The translations under genes and the position numbers were made by a program. The notes below the pieces were generated by a model. It did no database searches, was not told the origin of the DNA, and saw only the letters and a program-made list of their open reading frames with translations. DNA of 64,000 nucleotides from Pimelobacter simplex (GTDB lineage Bacteria > Actinomycetota > Actinomycetes > Propionibacteriales > Nocardioidaceae): positions 1,054,001 to 1,118,000 of the forward strand of contig NZ_CP096276.1 in the NCBI RefSeq assembly GCF_024662235.1. Reading direction: 5' to 3'. Below are positions 17,041 to 25,423 of this stretch, piece by piece (positions within the stretch are counted from its first letter, which is position 1; each line of letters starts with the position of its first letter).

Positions 17041-17688
17041 ATGACGTCCCGGTCCTCCGAAGCACTGGCCGCGCCCGGTCCCCGGCGCGCGGCAGACCGG
17101 CCGAGCCACCCTTCCTCGGCCACCGTGATCCCGCTGCGCGCACCCCGTGCGCAGACCGCCGAGCCCACCGACGCCGAGCTGCTGGAGCGCTGCCGGCGCC
17201 GCGACGGCGAGGCGTGGAACCTCCTGGTCGCCCGCTACGAGCGCCTGGTCTACTCCGTCGCCCGCCGCAACGGCCTCTCCGAGGAGGACGCCGCCGACGT
17301 CACCCAGGGCACGTTCGTCGCCCTGCTCGACGCGCTCGGCCGGATCCGCGACGAGGAGCGGCTCGCGTCCTGGCTGATGACGGTCACCCGGCGCCAGTCC
17401 TGGCGGGTGCGCAACCTCAGCCGGCGCGACATCCAGCTCGACGAGGCGCCCGAGGCGGTCGACGACTCCTCGGAGGACTGGGCTGCCGTCCTGGCCCTGC
17501 ACGACGCGCTCGCCGAGCTCGGCGGCACCTGCCGCAGCCTGCTCGAAGCGCTCTACCTCGACCCGGAGAGCCCCAGCTACGCTGAGATCGCGGAGCGGTT
17601 CGGCCGGTCGATCGGCGGCATCGGCCCGCTCCGCGGGCGCTGCCTGGAGAAGCTGCGCGCGATCCTCACGGAGGGCGAGGCATGGTGA
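17041..17688 (+). CDS. ECF sigma factor of CHAT cassette
   Basis: 215-residue ECF sigma factor. Region 2 (about 45-110) shows DAELLERCRRRDGEAWNLL, EEDAADVTQGTFVALLDAL and LASWLMTVTRRQSWR; region 4 (about 145-210) shows LSRRDIQLDEAP linker, LLEALYLDPESPSYAEIAERFG and GRCLEKLRAIL. The frame is open upstream to GTG 16867, but that stretch is unlike the family, so ATG 17041 is preferred with moderate confidence. The last 7 bases overlap the next ORF, so sigma and partner are co-translated. No zinc-finger anti-sigma factor is encoded nearby. The preceding 178 bp (16863-17040) probably hold the promoter. Confidence 0.82.
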   Translation: MTSRSSEALAAPGPRRAADRPSHPSSATVIPLRAPRAQTAEPTDAELLERCRRRDGEAWNLLVARYERLVYSVARRNGLSEEDAADVTQGTFVALLDALGRIRDEERLASWLMTVTRRQSWRVRNLSRRDIQLDEAPEAVDDSSEDWAAVLALHDALAELGGTCRSLLEALYLDPESPSYAEIAERFGRSIGGIGPLRGRCLEKLRAILTEGEAW

Positions 17689-18278
17689 CCCGGCGCCCGA
17701 CGTTCACCGAGATCGTCGACTGGATCGAGGGCCGGCTGCCCGACGAGCGCGCCGACCAGGTCGCCGCCGAGGTCGCCGCCGACGAGGACTCCGCCGGTGC
17801 CGCCGCGTGGATGACGCAGTTCCTCGCCGACGCCCGCCGGCTGCCCCTGGAGACCCCGCCGCCCGAGCTGAGCGCGCGCCTGCGCGGGCTCTTCGACGAT
17901 GCCGCGAACCTGCCGCCCGAGGTGCGCTGGGCCACCGCGCACCTGCTCTACGACACCCGCGAGGCGATGACCGGCACCCGGTCGGCCGACCTGCTCGACC
18001 ACACCCACCTGGCGTTCGAGACCGAGCACGGGCGGTTCGTCGTCGAGGTACGACGGGCGGGGGCCGGCGAGGTCGACCTGCACGGGCTGCTGCTCCTCGA
18101 CGAGGGCGCCGCCGCGGCCGACGTCACGCTGCTCGAGGACGGCACCGTCCGGCGCCGGGCCCGGACCACGGCCGACGGCCGGTTCGAGCTGCTCCAGGTG
18201 CCGCAGAGCGTGGACGAGCTGCGCATCGCGGTGCGCGACGCGCGGGTCAGCGCCCCGCTCGACCTCACCCGAGCCTGA
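17682..18278 (+). CDS. Unknown protein between ECF sigma and CHAT genes, possible sigma regulator
   Basis: 198 residues, no transmembrane helix and no zinc motif. The N-terminal half (1-95) is helical with FTEIVDWIEGRLPDERADQVAAEV, like the N-terminal helix of anti-sigma domains that starts LxxWLEGRLDxxE. The C-terminal half (105-195) is beta-rich (VEVRRAGAGEVDLHGLLLLD, DGRFELLQVP) and looks like a carboxypeptidase-regulatory or transthyretin-like domain. It overlaps the sigma stop by 7 nt and sits 9 bp before the CHAT gene. I infer it restrains the sigma factor or relays a CHAT signal; no direct evidence exists. Confidence 0.7.
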   Translation: MVTRRPTFTEIVDWIEGRLPDERADQVAAEVAADEDSAGAAAWMTQFLADARRLPLETPPPELSARLRGLFDDAANLPPEVRWATAHLLYDTREAMTGTRSADLLDHTHLAFETEHGRFVVEVRRAGAGEVDLHGLLLLDEGAAAADVTLLEDGTVRRRARTTADGRFELLQVPQSVDELRIAVRDARVSAPLDLTRA

Positions 18279-18287
18279 GCGACGGTC

Positions 18288-20900
18288 ATGGTCACCGAGG
18301 TCGTCGAGCCTCGCGAGCATGCGCTCGCGCGGCTGATCGACGAGGCGGAGGAGCTGCGGCACCGCGACGTCGAGCGCTGCGTCGCGCTCCTGGACGAGGC
18401 CGCGGCCCGTGCCGACGGGCCGCACGACCACGAGCACCGGGCCCGGCTCGAGGGCGTCCGCGGCGAGCTCTGCCTGCTGCGCGGCGACCTGCTCGGCGCG
18501 ATCACCGGCTACCAGCGCTCCCGGATGGCCTGGCTCGCGGCCGGGCGCTCGCTCGAGGCGCGCGGGGCGATGCTCGGCCGGACCGCGACGATGCTCGCCG
18601 CGGGGGAGTACGCCGACGTGGTGCTCGTCGTCCAGCGGATCCTCACCGGCATCGAGCAGGGCAGCACCGTCGACGAGGAGCTCGCCACCCGGCTCCACCT
18701 CACCGCCCACCGCCAGCTCGGCAGCGCGCACGCGGCGCGCGGCGACCTGGCCGCCGCGGTGCGCCACTTCGACCTGTCCGACGACCTCGCCCGCCGGCTC
18801 GGCGACCGCTTCGAGGTGGCCCGGATCGCGCTGCAACGCGGCCAGGTGCTCGTCGCCGACGGGCTCGTGCACCGGGCCATCGAGCTGCTCTGCGACGCGC
18901 GCCGCGAGGCGCTGGAGCAGGGGGCGACCCGGCTCGCGGCCGCGGCCGTCGTACCGATCGCGGAGGCGCTGGCCGCAGCCGGCAGCCCGATCGCGGCGAT
19001 CGAGCTGCTGGAGCGGGTGGGCCCGCTGCTCGCCGAGCTCGGCGCCGGCCTGGCCGAGCGGGACCGGGCACTGGCCGAGGCGCTGCTCAGCGTGGGCCGG
19101 GCCGAGGAGGCCTACGACCGGGGCCGCGCGGCCCGCGACGCCTTCTGGGACACCGGGCGGATCGCCGCCTGCGCCCGCGCCGAGCTCGTCTGCGCCGTCG
19201 CCGCGCAGCGGGTCGGCCGGGCCGACCTCGCGCACCACGCGCTCACCGCCGCCGAGCAGCTGGCGAGCGAGTGCGGCGACGTCGTGGTCCGGGACGAGGC
19301 CCGGATCCTGCTCGCCCGGAGCGCCGCGCCGCGGAGCGCGGCGGTGCTCCAGCTCGTCGGCCTGCTCCAGGACGACACGGCGACCGACACGTCCCGGGTC
19401 CGCGCGGCCATCCTGCTGGCCCGCGCGACCCGGGATCCGGACGAGGCCGAGGCGCGCATCGCGGCCGCCTCGGCCGAGGTGGACCGGCTCGGCCGGCCCG
19501 AGCTCCGCCTGGAGCTGCGGATGGTCCGGGCCCGGCGGCTCCAGGAGGCGGGCTGCACCAAGCAGGCCGCCGAGGAGCTGCGCGCCGCCTGCGAGATGGG
19601 CCATCTGCTCGCCCAGCGCCCACGCCTGGGCGGCGGCCACGGCGGGCTCGTCGCCGAGGCCAGCGACCAGCTCATCGACGTCCTCCTCGAGGACGGCGGC
19701 CACGCCGCGCTGATCGAGGCCTGGCAGCGGGTGCGTTCCGCGAAGGCCTCGGCGTTCGCCACCCTGCGCGGGCACGCCCAGGGCTGGCAGGTCGACGAGG
19801 CCGCCGGCTCGGCCACCGACATCGACAGCCTCATCGAGAGCGCCCGGCACCGGGTGGCCGTGGGCCGCACCGCGCCGCTGCCGGACCCGGCCCCCGTGCC
19901 CGAGGGACCGGCCCTCGAGCTGTGGGTGAGCGGTCCCGACGTGATCGCGTTCGTGGTCCGCGAGGGCCAGGTCCACGTACGCCGGCTCCCCGGCGCCGGG
20001 CGCGAGACCGCCCGGCTGGTGGCTGCCTGGCAGCAGGAGTGCCACCTCGTCTCGGCGGTCGGCGCGACCTCGGCCTCGTCGCCGTCGCTCGACGCGCTGT
20101 ACGGGCAGCTCGTGCTCCCGCTCGAGGACCTCCTCGCCGACATCGGCGCCGAGCCGGTGCCCGTCGCCGGGCACCGGCACCTGCTGGGCATCCCGTTCGA
20201 CGCGCTCCTCGACGTCGGCGGCCCCTGGCGCCGGCAGCTGACCCACACCCACGAGTCCGACCACGGGTCCGACCACGGGGCCGGCCACGAGTCCGGCACC
20301 GAGCCCGCGGAGCGGCCGTGGGCCGGACCGGACGGCGTCCGGGTGCTCGTGCTCGCGGTGCCCGACGACGAGGCACCGGCGATCGCGACCGAGGCGGAGA
20401 TGATCGCGGCCACGCTGGTCCGCTCGGAGATCCGGGTCGGTGCGGCCGCCACGGCGCGGGCCCTGGCCGGACGGCTGGCCGCGGTCGACCTCGTGCACGT
20501 GGCGGCGCACGGCCGCTTCCACCCGGGCAACCCGCTCTTCTCCGCGCTGCGGCTGGGCGACGGCTGGCTCACCGCCGGTGAGCTGGTCGACGGCCGGTTC
20601 GACATGCGCGGGCGCGTCGTCGTCCTCAGCGCCTGCGGGTCGGGGCGCGCCGCGCACCACCTGCAGCGCCCGATCGGCCTGGCCTGGGCCTGCCTCAGCG
20701 CCGGCGCCGCGGGCGTGGTGGCGTCGCTGTGGCCGGTCGACGACGAGGTCACGGTCACCTTGATGGCCCGCTTCTACGAGCGGATCGCGGCCGGCGACAC
20801 GCCGCGCACGGCACTCGGCGTGGCCCGCCAGGCCGTGGCGCGGACCCATCCGCACCCCTACTACTGGGCGGCGTTCCGCTACTTCACGCCCGCGTCCTGA
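18288..20900 (+). CDS. TPR-CHAT protein (caspase-like protease fold)
   Basis: 870 residues. Residues about 10-590 are a long run of alpha-helical TPR-like repeats rich in A/L/R (for example LLGAITGYQRSRMAWLAAGR). The C-terminal 270 residues form a CHAT domain, a caspase/separase-related peptidase: catalytic His741 in HVAAHGRF and Cys783 in LSACGSG, followed by the family's GLAWACLSAGAAGVVASLWPV and PYYWAAFRYF. Both catalytic residues are intact. A His/Asp/Ser-rich low-complexity insert occurs at about 654-675. CHAT proteins act in several bacterial proteolytic signalling and immune systems. Here the companion is an ECF sigma factor, so cleavage of a regulator upon a stress or phage cue is a hypothesis. 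Confidence 0.88.
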   Translation: MVTEVVEPREHALARLIDEAEELRHRDVERCVALLDEAAARADGPHDHEHRARLEGVRGELCLLRGDLLGAITGYQRSRMAWLAAGRSLEARGAMLGRTATMLAAGEYADVVLVVQRILTGIEQGSTVDEELATRLHLTAHRQLGSAHAARGDLAAAVRHFDLSDDLARRLGDRFEVARIALQRGQVLVADGLVHRAIELLCDARREALEQGATRLAAAAVVPIAEALAAAGSPIAAIELLERVGPLLAELGAGLAERDRALAEALLSVGRAEEAYDRGRAARDAFWDTGRIAACARAELVCAVAAQRVGRADLAHHALTAAEQLASECGDVVVRDEARILLARSAAPRSAAVLQLVGLLQDDTATDTSRVRAAILLARATRDPDEAEARIAAASAEVDRLGRPELRLELRMVRARRLQEAGCTKQAAEELRAACEMGHLLAQRPRLGGGHGGLVAEASDQLIDVLLEDGGHAALIEAWQRVRSAKASAFATLRGHAQGWQVDEAAGSATDIDSLIESARHRVAVGRTAPLPDPAPVPEGPALELWVSGPDVIAFVVREGQVHVRRLPGAGRETARLVAAWQQECHLVSAVGATSASSPSLDALYGQLVLPLEDLLADIGAEPVPVAGHRHLLGIPFDALLDVGGPWRRQLTHTHESDHGSDHGAGHESGTEPAERPWAGPDGVRVLVLAVPDDEAPAIATEAEMIAATLVRSEIRVGAAATARALAGRLAAVDLVHVAAHGRFHPGNPLFSALRLGDGWLTAGELVDGRFDMRGRVVVLSACGSGRAAHHLQRPIGLAWACLSAGAAGVVASLWPVDDEVTVTLMARFYERIAAGDTPRTALGVARQAVARTHPHPYYWAAFRYFTPAS

Positions 20901-20923
20901 GCCGGCCGGAAAAAACTTCGGAT

Positions 20924-20939
20924 CCGGTGGATCAACCGG
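20924..20939. promoter_or_regulatory. Inverted repeat before the exopolysaccharide operon
   Basis: CCGGT-ggatca-ACCGG lies in the only non-coding gap (20901-20963) ahead of the polysaccharide genes, after an unusual A-tract. The 10-mer TGGATCAACC within it recurs inside another inverted repeat at 38945-38959. Candidate operator only. Confidence 0.3.
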
Positions 20940-20963
20940 GCTCCGCCCCCGCACCAGTGCTGT

Positions 20964-21359
20964 GTGACGCAGCCTGACAGCGACTCGAACCCGGCCCCGG
21001 ACTGGCCCGCCTTTCTCCCGCACCGGGAGATCGACCGCCTCCTGGAGCGGCTCGAGCACGCCGCCGTGGTCGACCCGGCCGAAGCGGCCCGGCTGCTGCG
21101 CCTGGTCACCAAGGAGGTCCAGCGGCTGCGCTCGATGGCGCTGCGGCTGACCACCGAGAAGCTCGCCGAGGCCGATCGCGAGGCGCGCGGCATCGTCACC
21201 GAGGCCCTCGGCCACGCCGACTCCCTGCGCCACGCCGGGCTGACCGTGCTCAACGCGCGTCTCGACGAGGCGGACCGGTTGATGGCGACCGTGCGCGAGG
21301 CCTACCGGGTCGAGCTGCGGGCCGCGGGACTCGGCGCGACCGGCAGGGCCGAACCGTGA
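20964..21359 (+). CDS. Small coiled-coil protein, first gene of exopolysaccharide operon
   Basis: 131 residues, mostly one long amphipathic helix from about 45 to 115 (LRLTTEKLAEADREARGIVTEAL and LNARLDEADRLMATVREAY), like DivIVA- or ATP-synthase-b-type coiled coils. No signal peptide or membrane span. GTG 20964 follows a 63-bp gap after the CHAT gene; its stop overlaps the sugar transferase start (GTGA), placing it firmly in the operon. Two larger coiled-coil proteins of similar composition occur later in the same locus, so a scaffold or polarity role for the synthesis machine is possible. I recognise no domain family. Confidence 0.7.
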   Translation: MTQPDSDSNPAPDWPAFLPHREIDRLLERLEHAAVVDPAEAARLLRLVTKEVQRLRSMALRLTTEKLAEADREARGIVTEALGHADSLRHAGLTVLNARLDEADRLMATVREAYRVELRAAGLGATGRAEP

Positions 21360-22024
21360 GTGCGCTCCCCGAGCCCGGACCGGTCCTCGCCGAGCGGCCC
21401 GCGGCCGTCGTCGAGGTGCTGCCGCACGGCCGGCTGCGCCGGGTGCTCGAGTGCACCGTCGCCGCGAGCGCCCTGCTGGTGCTGGCCCCGGTACTGGTGC
21501 TCGTCGCCCTGCTCGTGCTCACGACCAGCCGCGGGCCGGTGCTCTTCCGCCAGGAGCGGGTGGGCCACGGCGGACGCCGGTTCGTCGTCCTCAAGTTCCG
21601 CACGATGCGCCGGGACGCCGCCCGGACGGCCGAGGCGCTCTTCGCCGTGGCCAACGACGGCTCCGGCCCCCTGGACAAGCTGCGCCGCGACCCGCGGGTC
21701 ACCCCGGTCGGGAGCTGGCTGCGGCGCTCGTCGCTCGACGAGCTGCCCCAGCTGTGGAACGTCCTCAACGGGACCATGGCGCTCGTCGGCCCACGGCCGA
21801 CCACCCCGCGCGAGGTCGCCCGGTTCGCCCGGCGCGAGCACCGGCGCTGCGCCGTACGGCCCGGGGTCACCGGGCTCGCCCAGGTCAGCGGCCGCAGCGA
21901 CCTGGCGTGGGACGACGCCGTCGACCTGGACCTGCACTACATCGACCACCGCTCGCTCGCGCTGGACCTGCGGATCCTGCTCCGCACGCTCCCAGCGGTG
22001 CTCCGCGCGCGCGGCGCCTACTGA
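21356..22024 (+). CDS. Polyprenyl-phosphate sugar-phosphate transferase (initiating enzyme)
   Basis: 222-residue member of the bacterial sugar transferase family (PglC/WbaP C-terminal type), which moves a sugar-1-phosphate from a nucleotide sugar to undecaprenyl or decaprenyl phosphate, the first membrane step of polysaccharide assembly. One N-terminal hydrophobic segment (about 33-57) is followed by GPVLFRQERVG, VLKFRTMR, LRRSSLDELPQLWNVL (catalytic Asp-Glu), MALVGPRPT and RPGVTGLAQVSGRS. It is the short form without the four-helix N-terminal domain. GTG 21356 overlaps the preceding stop. Confidence 0.93.
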   Translation: MSALPEPGPVLAERPAAVVEVLPHGRLRRVLECTVAASALLVLAPVLVLVALLVLTTSRGPVLFRQERVGHGGRRFVVLKFRTMRRDAARTAEALFAVANDGSGPLDKLRRDPRVTPVGSWLRRSSLDELPQLWNVLNGTMALVGPRPTTPREVARFARREHRRCAVRPGVTGLAQVSGRSDLAWDDAVDLDLHYIDHRSLALDLRILLRTLPAVLRARGAY

Positions 22025-22047
22025 CCCACCAACCGAGGAGACCCACG

Positions 22048-23013
22048 ATGTTCAACCGACCTCGCCCCGGCGATCGCGCCGCGCAGGAGGCTGCCGCGGC
22101 GTTCGACGACGTCCTGGCGGAGCTCCAGGGTGGTGCGGACGCGCCCGAGGCGACCCCGTCCTCGGGGCCGCCCACCTCGCCGCCGCCCAGCTCGCCGCCG
22201 CCGTCCGCGCCTCCGGCCGAGGCCCCGGCACCGGCGCCGGCACCGCTGTCGGTCACCGAGCACGCCGCGACCCTGCGGGCGACCCGGGACGCGCAGCAGC
22301 AGGCCCAGGAGATGCTCACGATGGCCGCCCAGGCGCGCAACGACGCGACCGAGCAGGCCGAGCAGATCGTGGTCGAGGCCCGCGACGTCGCCGACCGGGT
22401 CCGCGCGGAGGCGGACGCCGAGGCCGAGCGCACCCGCCGCGAGGCGATCGACTGGGTCAAGGCCCAGCGCGCCCGGGTCGAGGTCGCCACGGACACCCTG
22501 ACCAAGGAGGCCGAGCGGGACGCGGAGAACATCCGCACCGAGGCCATGCGCGCCGCGATGGCCGAGGCCGAGCAGACCGCGCGTCTCTACGTCGGCGAGG
22601 CGGCCGCCCGCGGCGCCCGCGACGCCGAGGAGATCCGGGGCCGGGCCCGCGAGGTGCTCCACCAGGCCGCCGACCTCGGCGCCGGCGTGCAGACCTCGAT
22701 GACCGAGGTCGCGCACGCGCTCGACCTCGCCATGGCCGCGGTCAAGGACCAGCTCCGGGCCATCGACGCCCTGCTCGAGGAGACCCGGCGCAACCCGCCG
22801 GTCCCGGACGTCGCGGCCGCCGCGGCCGCGGGGGACGCCGAGCCCGAGGCCGAGGCCGAGACCGAGCCGGGGACCGAGGGCGACGAGCCCACGGTGGACG
22901 TCGAGGCTGCCGAGCCCGAGCCCGCGACCGAGGCAGCCGAGACCGAGACCGAGGCCGGCCGCAGTGGCCGCCAGCTCGGCGCGATGTTCCGCGGCGCGTC
23001 CGACGAGGACTGA
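22048..23013 (+). CDS. DivIVA-like coiled-coil protein of exopolysaccharide locus
   Basis: 321 residues: an N-terminal MFNRPRPGDRAAQEAAAAFDDVLAEL motif, a Pro/Ala-rich linker (about 35-65), a continuous Ala/Glu/Arg-rich coiled coil (about 70-245) and an acidic Glu/Ala tail ending GAMFRGASDED. No membrane span. Composition resembles the scaffold coiled coils DivIVA, Scy and FilP of actinobacteria, though no clear family match is seen. ATG 22048 has GAGGAG 7 nt upstream. A second protein of the same layout lies at 31427. Role in organising or localising the polysaccharide machinery is inference. Confidence 0.75.
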   Translation: MFNRPRPGDRAAQEAAAAFDDVLAELQGGADAPEATPSSGPPTSPPPSSPPPSAPPAEAPAPAPAPLSVTEHAATLRATRDAQQQAQEMLTMAAQARNDATEQAEQIVVEARDVADRVRAEADAEAERTRREAIDWVKAQRARVEVATDTLTKEAERDAENIRTEAMRAAMAEAEQTARLYVGEAAARGARDAEEIRGRAREVLHQAADLGAGVQTSMTEVAHALDLAMAAVKDQLRAIDALLEETRRNPPVPDVAAAAAAGDAEPEAEAETEPGTEGDEPTVDVEAAEPEPATEAAETETEAGRSGRQLGAMFRGASDED

Positions 23014-23019
23014 TCGATC

Positions 23020-24060
23020 ATGCGCGTCGTCCACCTCGTCGAGTCCCTGGGGGGAGGAGTGCTCAGCTCCGTCCTCACCATGGTCGACGCGACCCCGGAC
23101 ATCGAGCACCACCTGGTGACCTGGCCGCGCCGCGACCACGCGGACACCGGCGACGAGCGACGCCCGTTCCACACCACCGGCGCGCTGCCGCGGGGTCCGC
23201 TCGCGGCGGCCCGGGCGCTGCGCGCCGAGGTGGGCGAGCTGGCGCCGGACGTGCTCCACGCGCACTCGTCGTACGCCGGGATGCTGGCGCGGGGCGGCGA
23301 GCTGGACGTCGACGTGATCTACAGCCCCCACTGCTTCGCCTTCGAGCGGCGCGATATCAGCGCCGTGCACCGGGCCGGCATCCGGCACATCGAGCGCGCC
23401 CTCGTACGACGCACCGCCGTCCTCGTCGCCTGCTCGCCCCACGAGGCCGTGCTGGCCCGCAACCTCGGCCACCGCCGCGTGGTGACGGTGCCCAACCGGG
23501 CGCTCAACCCGCCCGACGTCCGGGCCCGCTTCGCCACCCCGCTCCGGGTCGTGACCGCCGGCCGGATCAGCTCCCAGAAGGACTGGCGCCACCTGCTGGC
23601 GGCCAAGCGCTCCTTCGACGACGCCGGCGTCCGGCCGGCCCAGTGGGAGTGGCTCGGCGGCGGCGACCCCGGTGCCGAGGCGGCCCTGCGCGAGGGCGGC
23701 ATCGCCGTGTCCGGGTGGCTCTCGCGCGACGAGGTGGTGCGCCGCCTGGCCGCCGCCCAGGTCTACGTGCACACGGCCGCCTGGGAGGGCGCGCCGGTGA
23801 GCATCATCGAGGCCGCCACGGTGGGCCTCCCGATCGTCGCCCGGCGGATCCCGACGCTGGAGAGCCTCGGCGTCCCCGGTCTCGCCGCCACGCCGGAGGA
23901 CCTCGCGCTCCGCGTGGCCGGCCTGCTCGACCCGGGCCAGTGGTCGGCCGAGCAGGTGAGCTCGCTGGCCTTCGCCGCCGACCACTCCGCGTCGGCGCAG
24001 CGTCGCCGGCTCGGCACCGCGTACCAGCACACCCCCGCAGCAGCACTGATCCTCAGTTAG
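23020..24060 (+). CDS. Glycosyltransferase, GT4 family
   Basis: 346-residue GT-B enzyme. N-domain begins MRVVHLVESLGGGV and contains VLHAHSSYAGM; C-domain shows VVTAGRISSQKDW, GGGDPGAEA and the donor-binding EGAPVSIIEAATVGLPIV (EX7E-type). These are the standard GT4 marks for a retaining transferase using a nucleotide-activated sugar. It starts 6 bp after the coiled-coil gene. Sugar and acceptor are not predictable. Confidence 0.88.
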   Translation: MRVVHLVESLGGGVLSSVLTMVDATPDIEHHLVTWPRRDHADTGDERRPFHTTGALPRGPLAAARALRAEVGELAPDVLHAHSSYAGMLARGGELDVDVIYSPHCFAFERRDISAVHRAGIRHIERALVRRTAVLVACSPHEAVLARNLGHRRVVTVPNRALNPPDVRARFATPLRVVTAGRISSQKDWRHLLAAKRSFDDAGVRPAQWEWLGGGDPGAEAALREGGIAVSGWLSRDEVVRRLAAAQVYVHTAAWEGAPVSIIEAATVGLPIVARRIPTLESLGVPGLAATPEDLALRVAGLLDPGQWSAEQVSSLAFAADHSASAQRRRLGTAYQHTPAAALILS

Positions 24061-24071
24061 GACCGACCACC

Positions 24072-25412
24072 ATGCCCACGACATCCCTGGACCCGATCGA
24101 GCACGCCGACGCGCGCTCCCTGACGGTGCGCGGCGGCCTGCGCGCCGCCGGCGCGTTGCTGTGGCGCCGCAAGTGGGTGGTGCTGCTCGTGTTCGCCCTC
24201 GTCGCCAATGTCGTCGCCGCCGGCCTCGTGCTCGCCCAGCGCGAGTACACCGCGACCGCCCGGATCGCGGTCACGCCCAAGGCCGAGCTGGCGCCGTCGG
24301 CGGTCAGCTACACCGACCTGCTCGGCACCATCGCGGACGTCGCCTCCTCGCGCCCGCTCCTCGACGAGGTGTCCGGCGACGTCGCGGGACGCTCGTCGGC
24401 CCGGCTGGCCGACGAGGTGCGCGGCGAGGTCGTCGAGGGCACGGTGATCGTGCAGGTCTCCGTGCGCGACGCCGACCCCAAGAAGGCCGCCGAGATCGCC
24501 AACCTGGTCGCCGAGGCGCTGCCGGCCCACGACCCGAGCAACGGGTCCTTCGACTACAAGGTGACCGAGTCGGCGGTCGCCCCCGACACGTTCAGCTCAC
24601 CCAACATCCCGCTGACCAGCCTGGCCGGCCTGGTCCTGGCGCTGCTGCTCGCCGCGGCCGCCGCGGTCGCGGCGGACCGGATGTTCCGCACCGTCACCGA
24701 CCCCGACGAGATGGGCGAGGTCTCCGAGACCGCCGTGCTCGGCGTGATCCCCAAGCCGGCCGACCCGGCCGGGGTGCCCGCGCTCGAGCTCGACGCCGAG
24801 GAGTTCCAGGCGATCCGCGCGCTGCGCATCGCCGTGGAGTTCGCGAGTGCCGAGGACCCGAGCCGACTGCTCGTCGTCGCCTCCGCCAGCGGCTCGGACC
24901 CGTGGGCGGGCTGGACCGAGATCAACCTGGCCACCGCGCTCGCCGAGGTCGGCCACCGCGTGCTCGTGGTCAACGCCGACCGCGACGGCGCCGTCCACCC
25001 CGCGCTGGACTCGCCCGGCGAGCCCGGCCTGTACGACGTGATGGCCGGGACCTGCACCTTCGACGAGGCCGTCATGGTCGGCCCGACCCCGCAGGTCCAC
25101 GTGCTGCCGGTGGGCCACGCCCACCTCGCCGCGCCGAGCCTGCTCGAGATGCGCTTCCACGGGCTGCTCCAGGACACCGAGGACGCCTACGACGTGGTGA
25201 TCGCGCACGCGCCGCCGGTGTCCGGCTCCGAGGACGCGCGGATCATGGCGATCCACGGCGCGATGCTCCTCACCGTCCCCTCGGGCCGCGTGCACCCGCG
25301 TTACGTACGCCGTGCGGCCGAGCACCTGCGCGGCATCCGGCTGCGGATCCTCGGCAGCGTCCTGCTCGGGGTCCGGCCCGCCCGCCGGCGCCGTCGTACC
25401 CGCGCGTTCTGA
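24072..25412 (+). CDS. Wzz/Wzc-like chain-length protein with degenerate kinase domain
   Basis: 446 residues. N-terminal Wzz domain: membrane helix at about 34-55 (VVLLVFALVANVVAAGLVL), the periplasmic YTATARIAVTPKAEL segment and a second helix at about 175-198. The C-terminal half matches the BY-kinase fold (EEFQAIRALRIAVEFA, LATALAEVGHRVLVVNADRDG, GLYDVMAGTCTFDEAV) but the Walker A loop reads ASGSDPWAGWTE, with no GKS/T lysine, and the C-terminus is Arg-rich with no tyrosine cluster. Walker A' Asp is kept. It is probably a catalytically dead regulator of polymer length or export. Confidence 0.85.
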   Translation: MPTTSLDPIEHADARSLTVRGGLRAAGALLWRRKWVVLLVFALVANVVAAGLVLAQREYTATARIAVTPKAELAPSAVSYTDLLGTIADVASSRPLLDEVSGDVAGRSSARLADEVRGEVVEGTVIVQVSVRDADPKKAAEIANLVAEALPAHDPSNGSFDYKVTESAVAPDTFSSPNIPLTSLAGLVLALLLAAAAAVAADRMFRTVTDPDEMGEVSETAVLGVIPKPADPAGVPALELDAEEFQAIRALRIAVEFASAEDPSRLLVVASASGSDPWAGWTEINLATALAEVGHRVLVVNADRDGAVHPALDSPGEPGLYDVMAGTCTFDEAVMVGPTPQVHVLPVGHAHLAAPSLLEMRFHGLLQDTEDAYDVVIAHAPPVSGSEDARIMAIHGAMLLTVPSGRVHPRYVRRAAEHLRGIRLRILGSVLLGVRPARRRRRTRAF

Positions 25413-25423
25413 GAGGACCGACC

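Noticed and set aside
17577..21233. 1218-codon open frame on the minus strand
   Set aside because: It mirrors the ECF-CHAT genes on the plus strand, is rich in Arg/Gly/Pro/His and has no recognisable domain; long antisense frames are common at this GC content.
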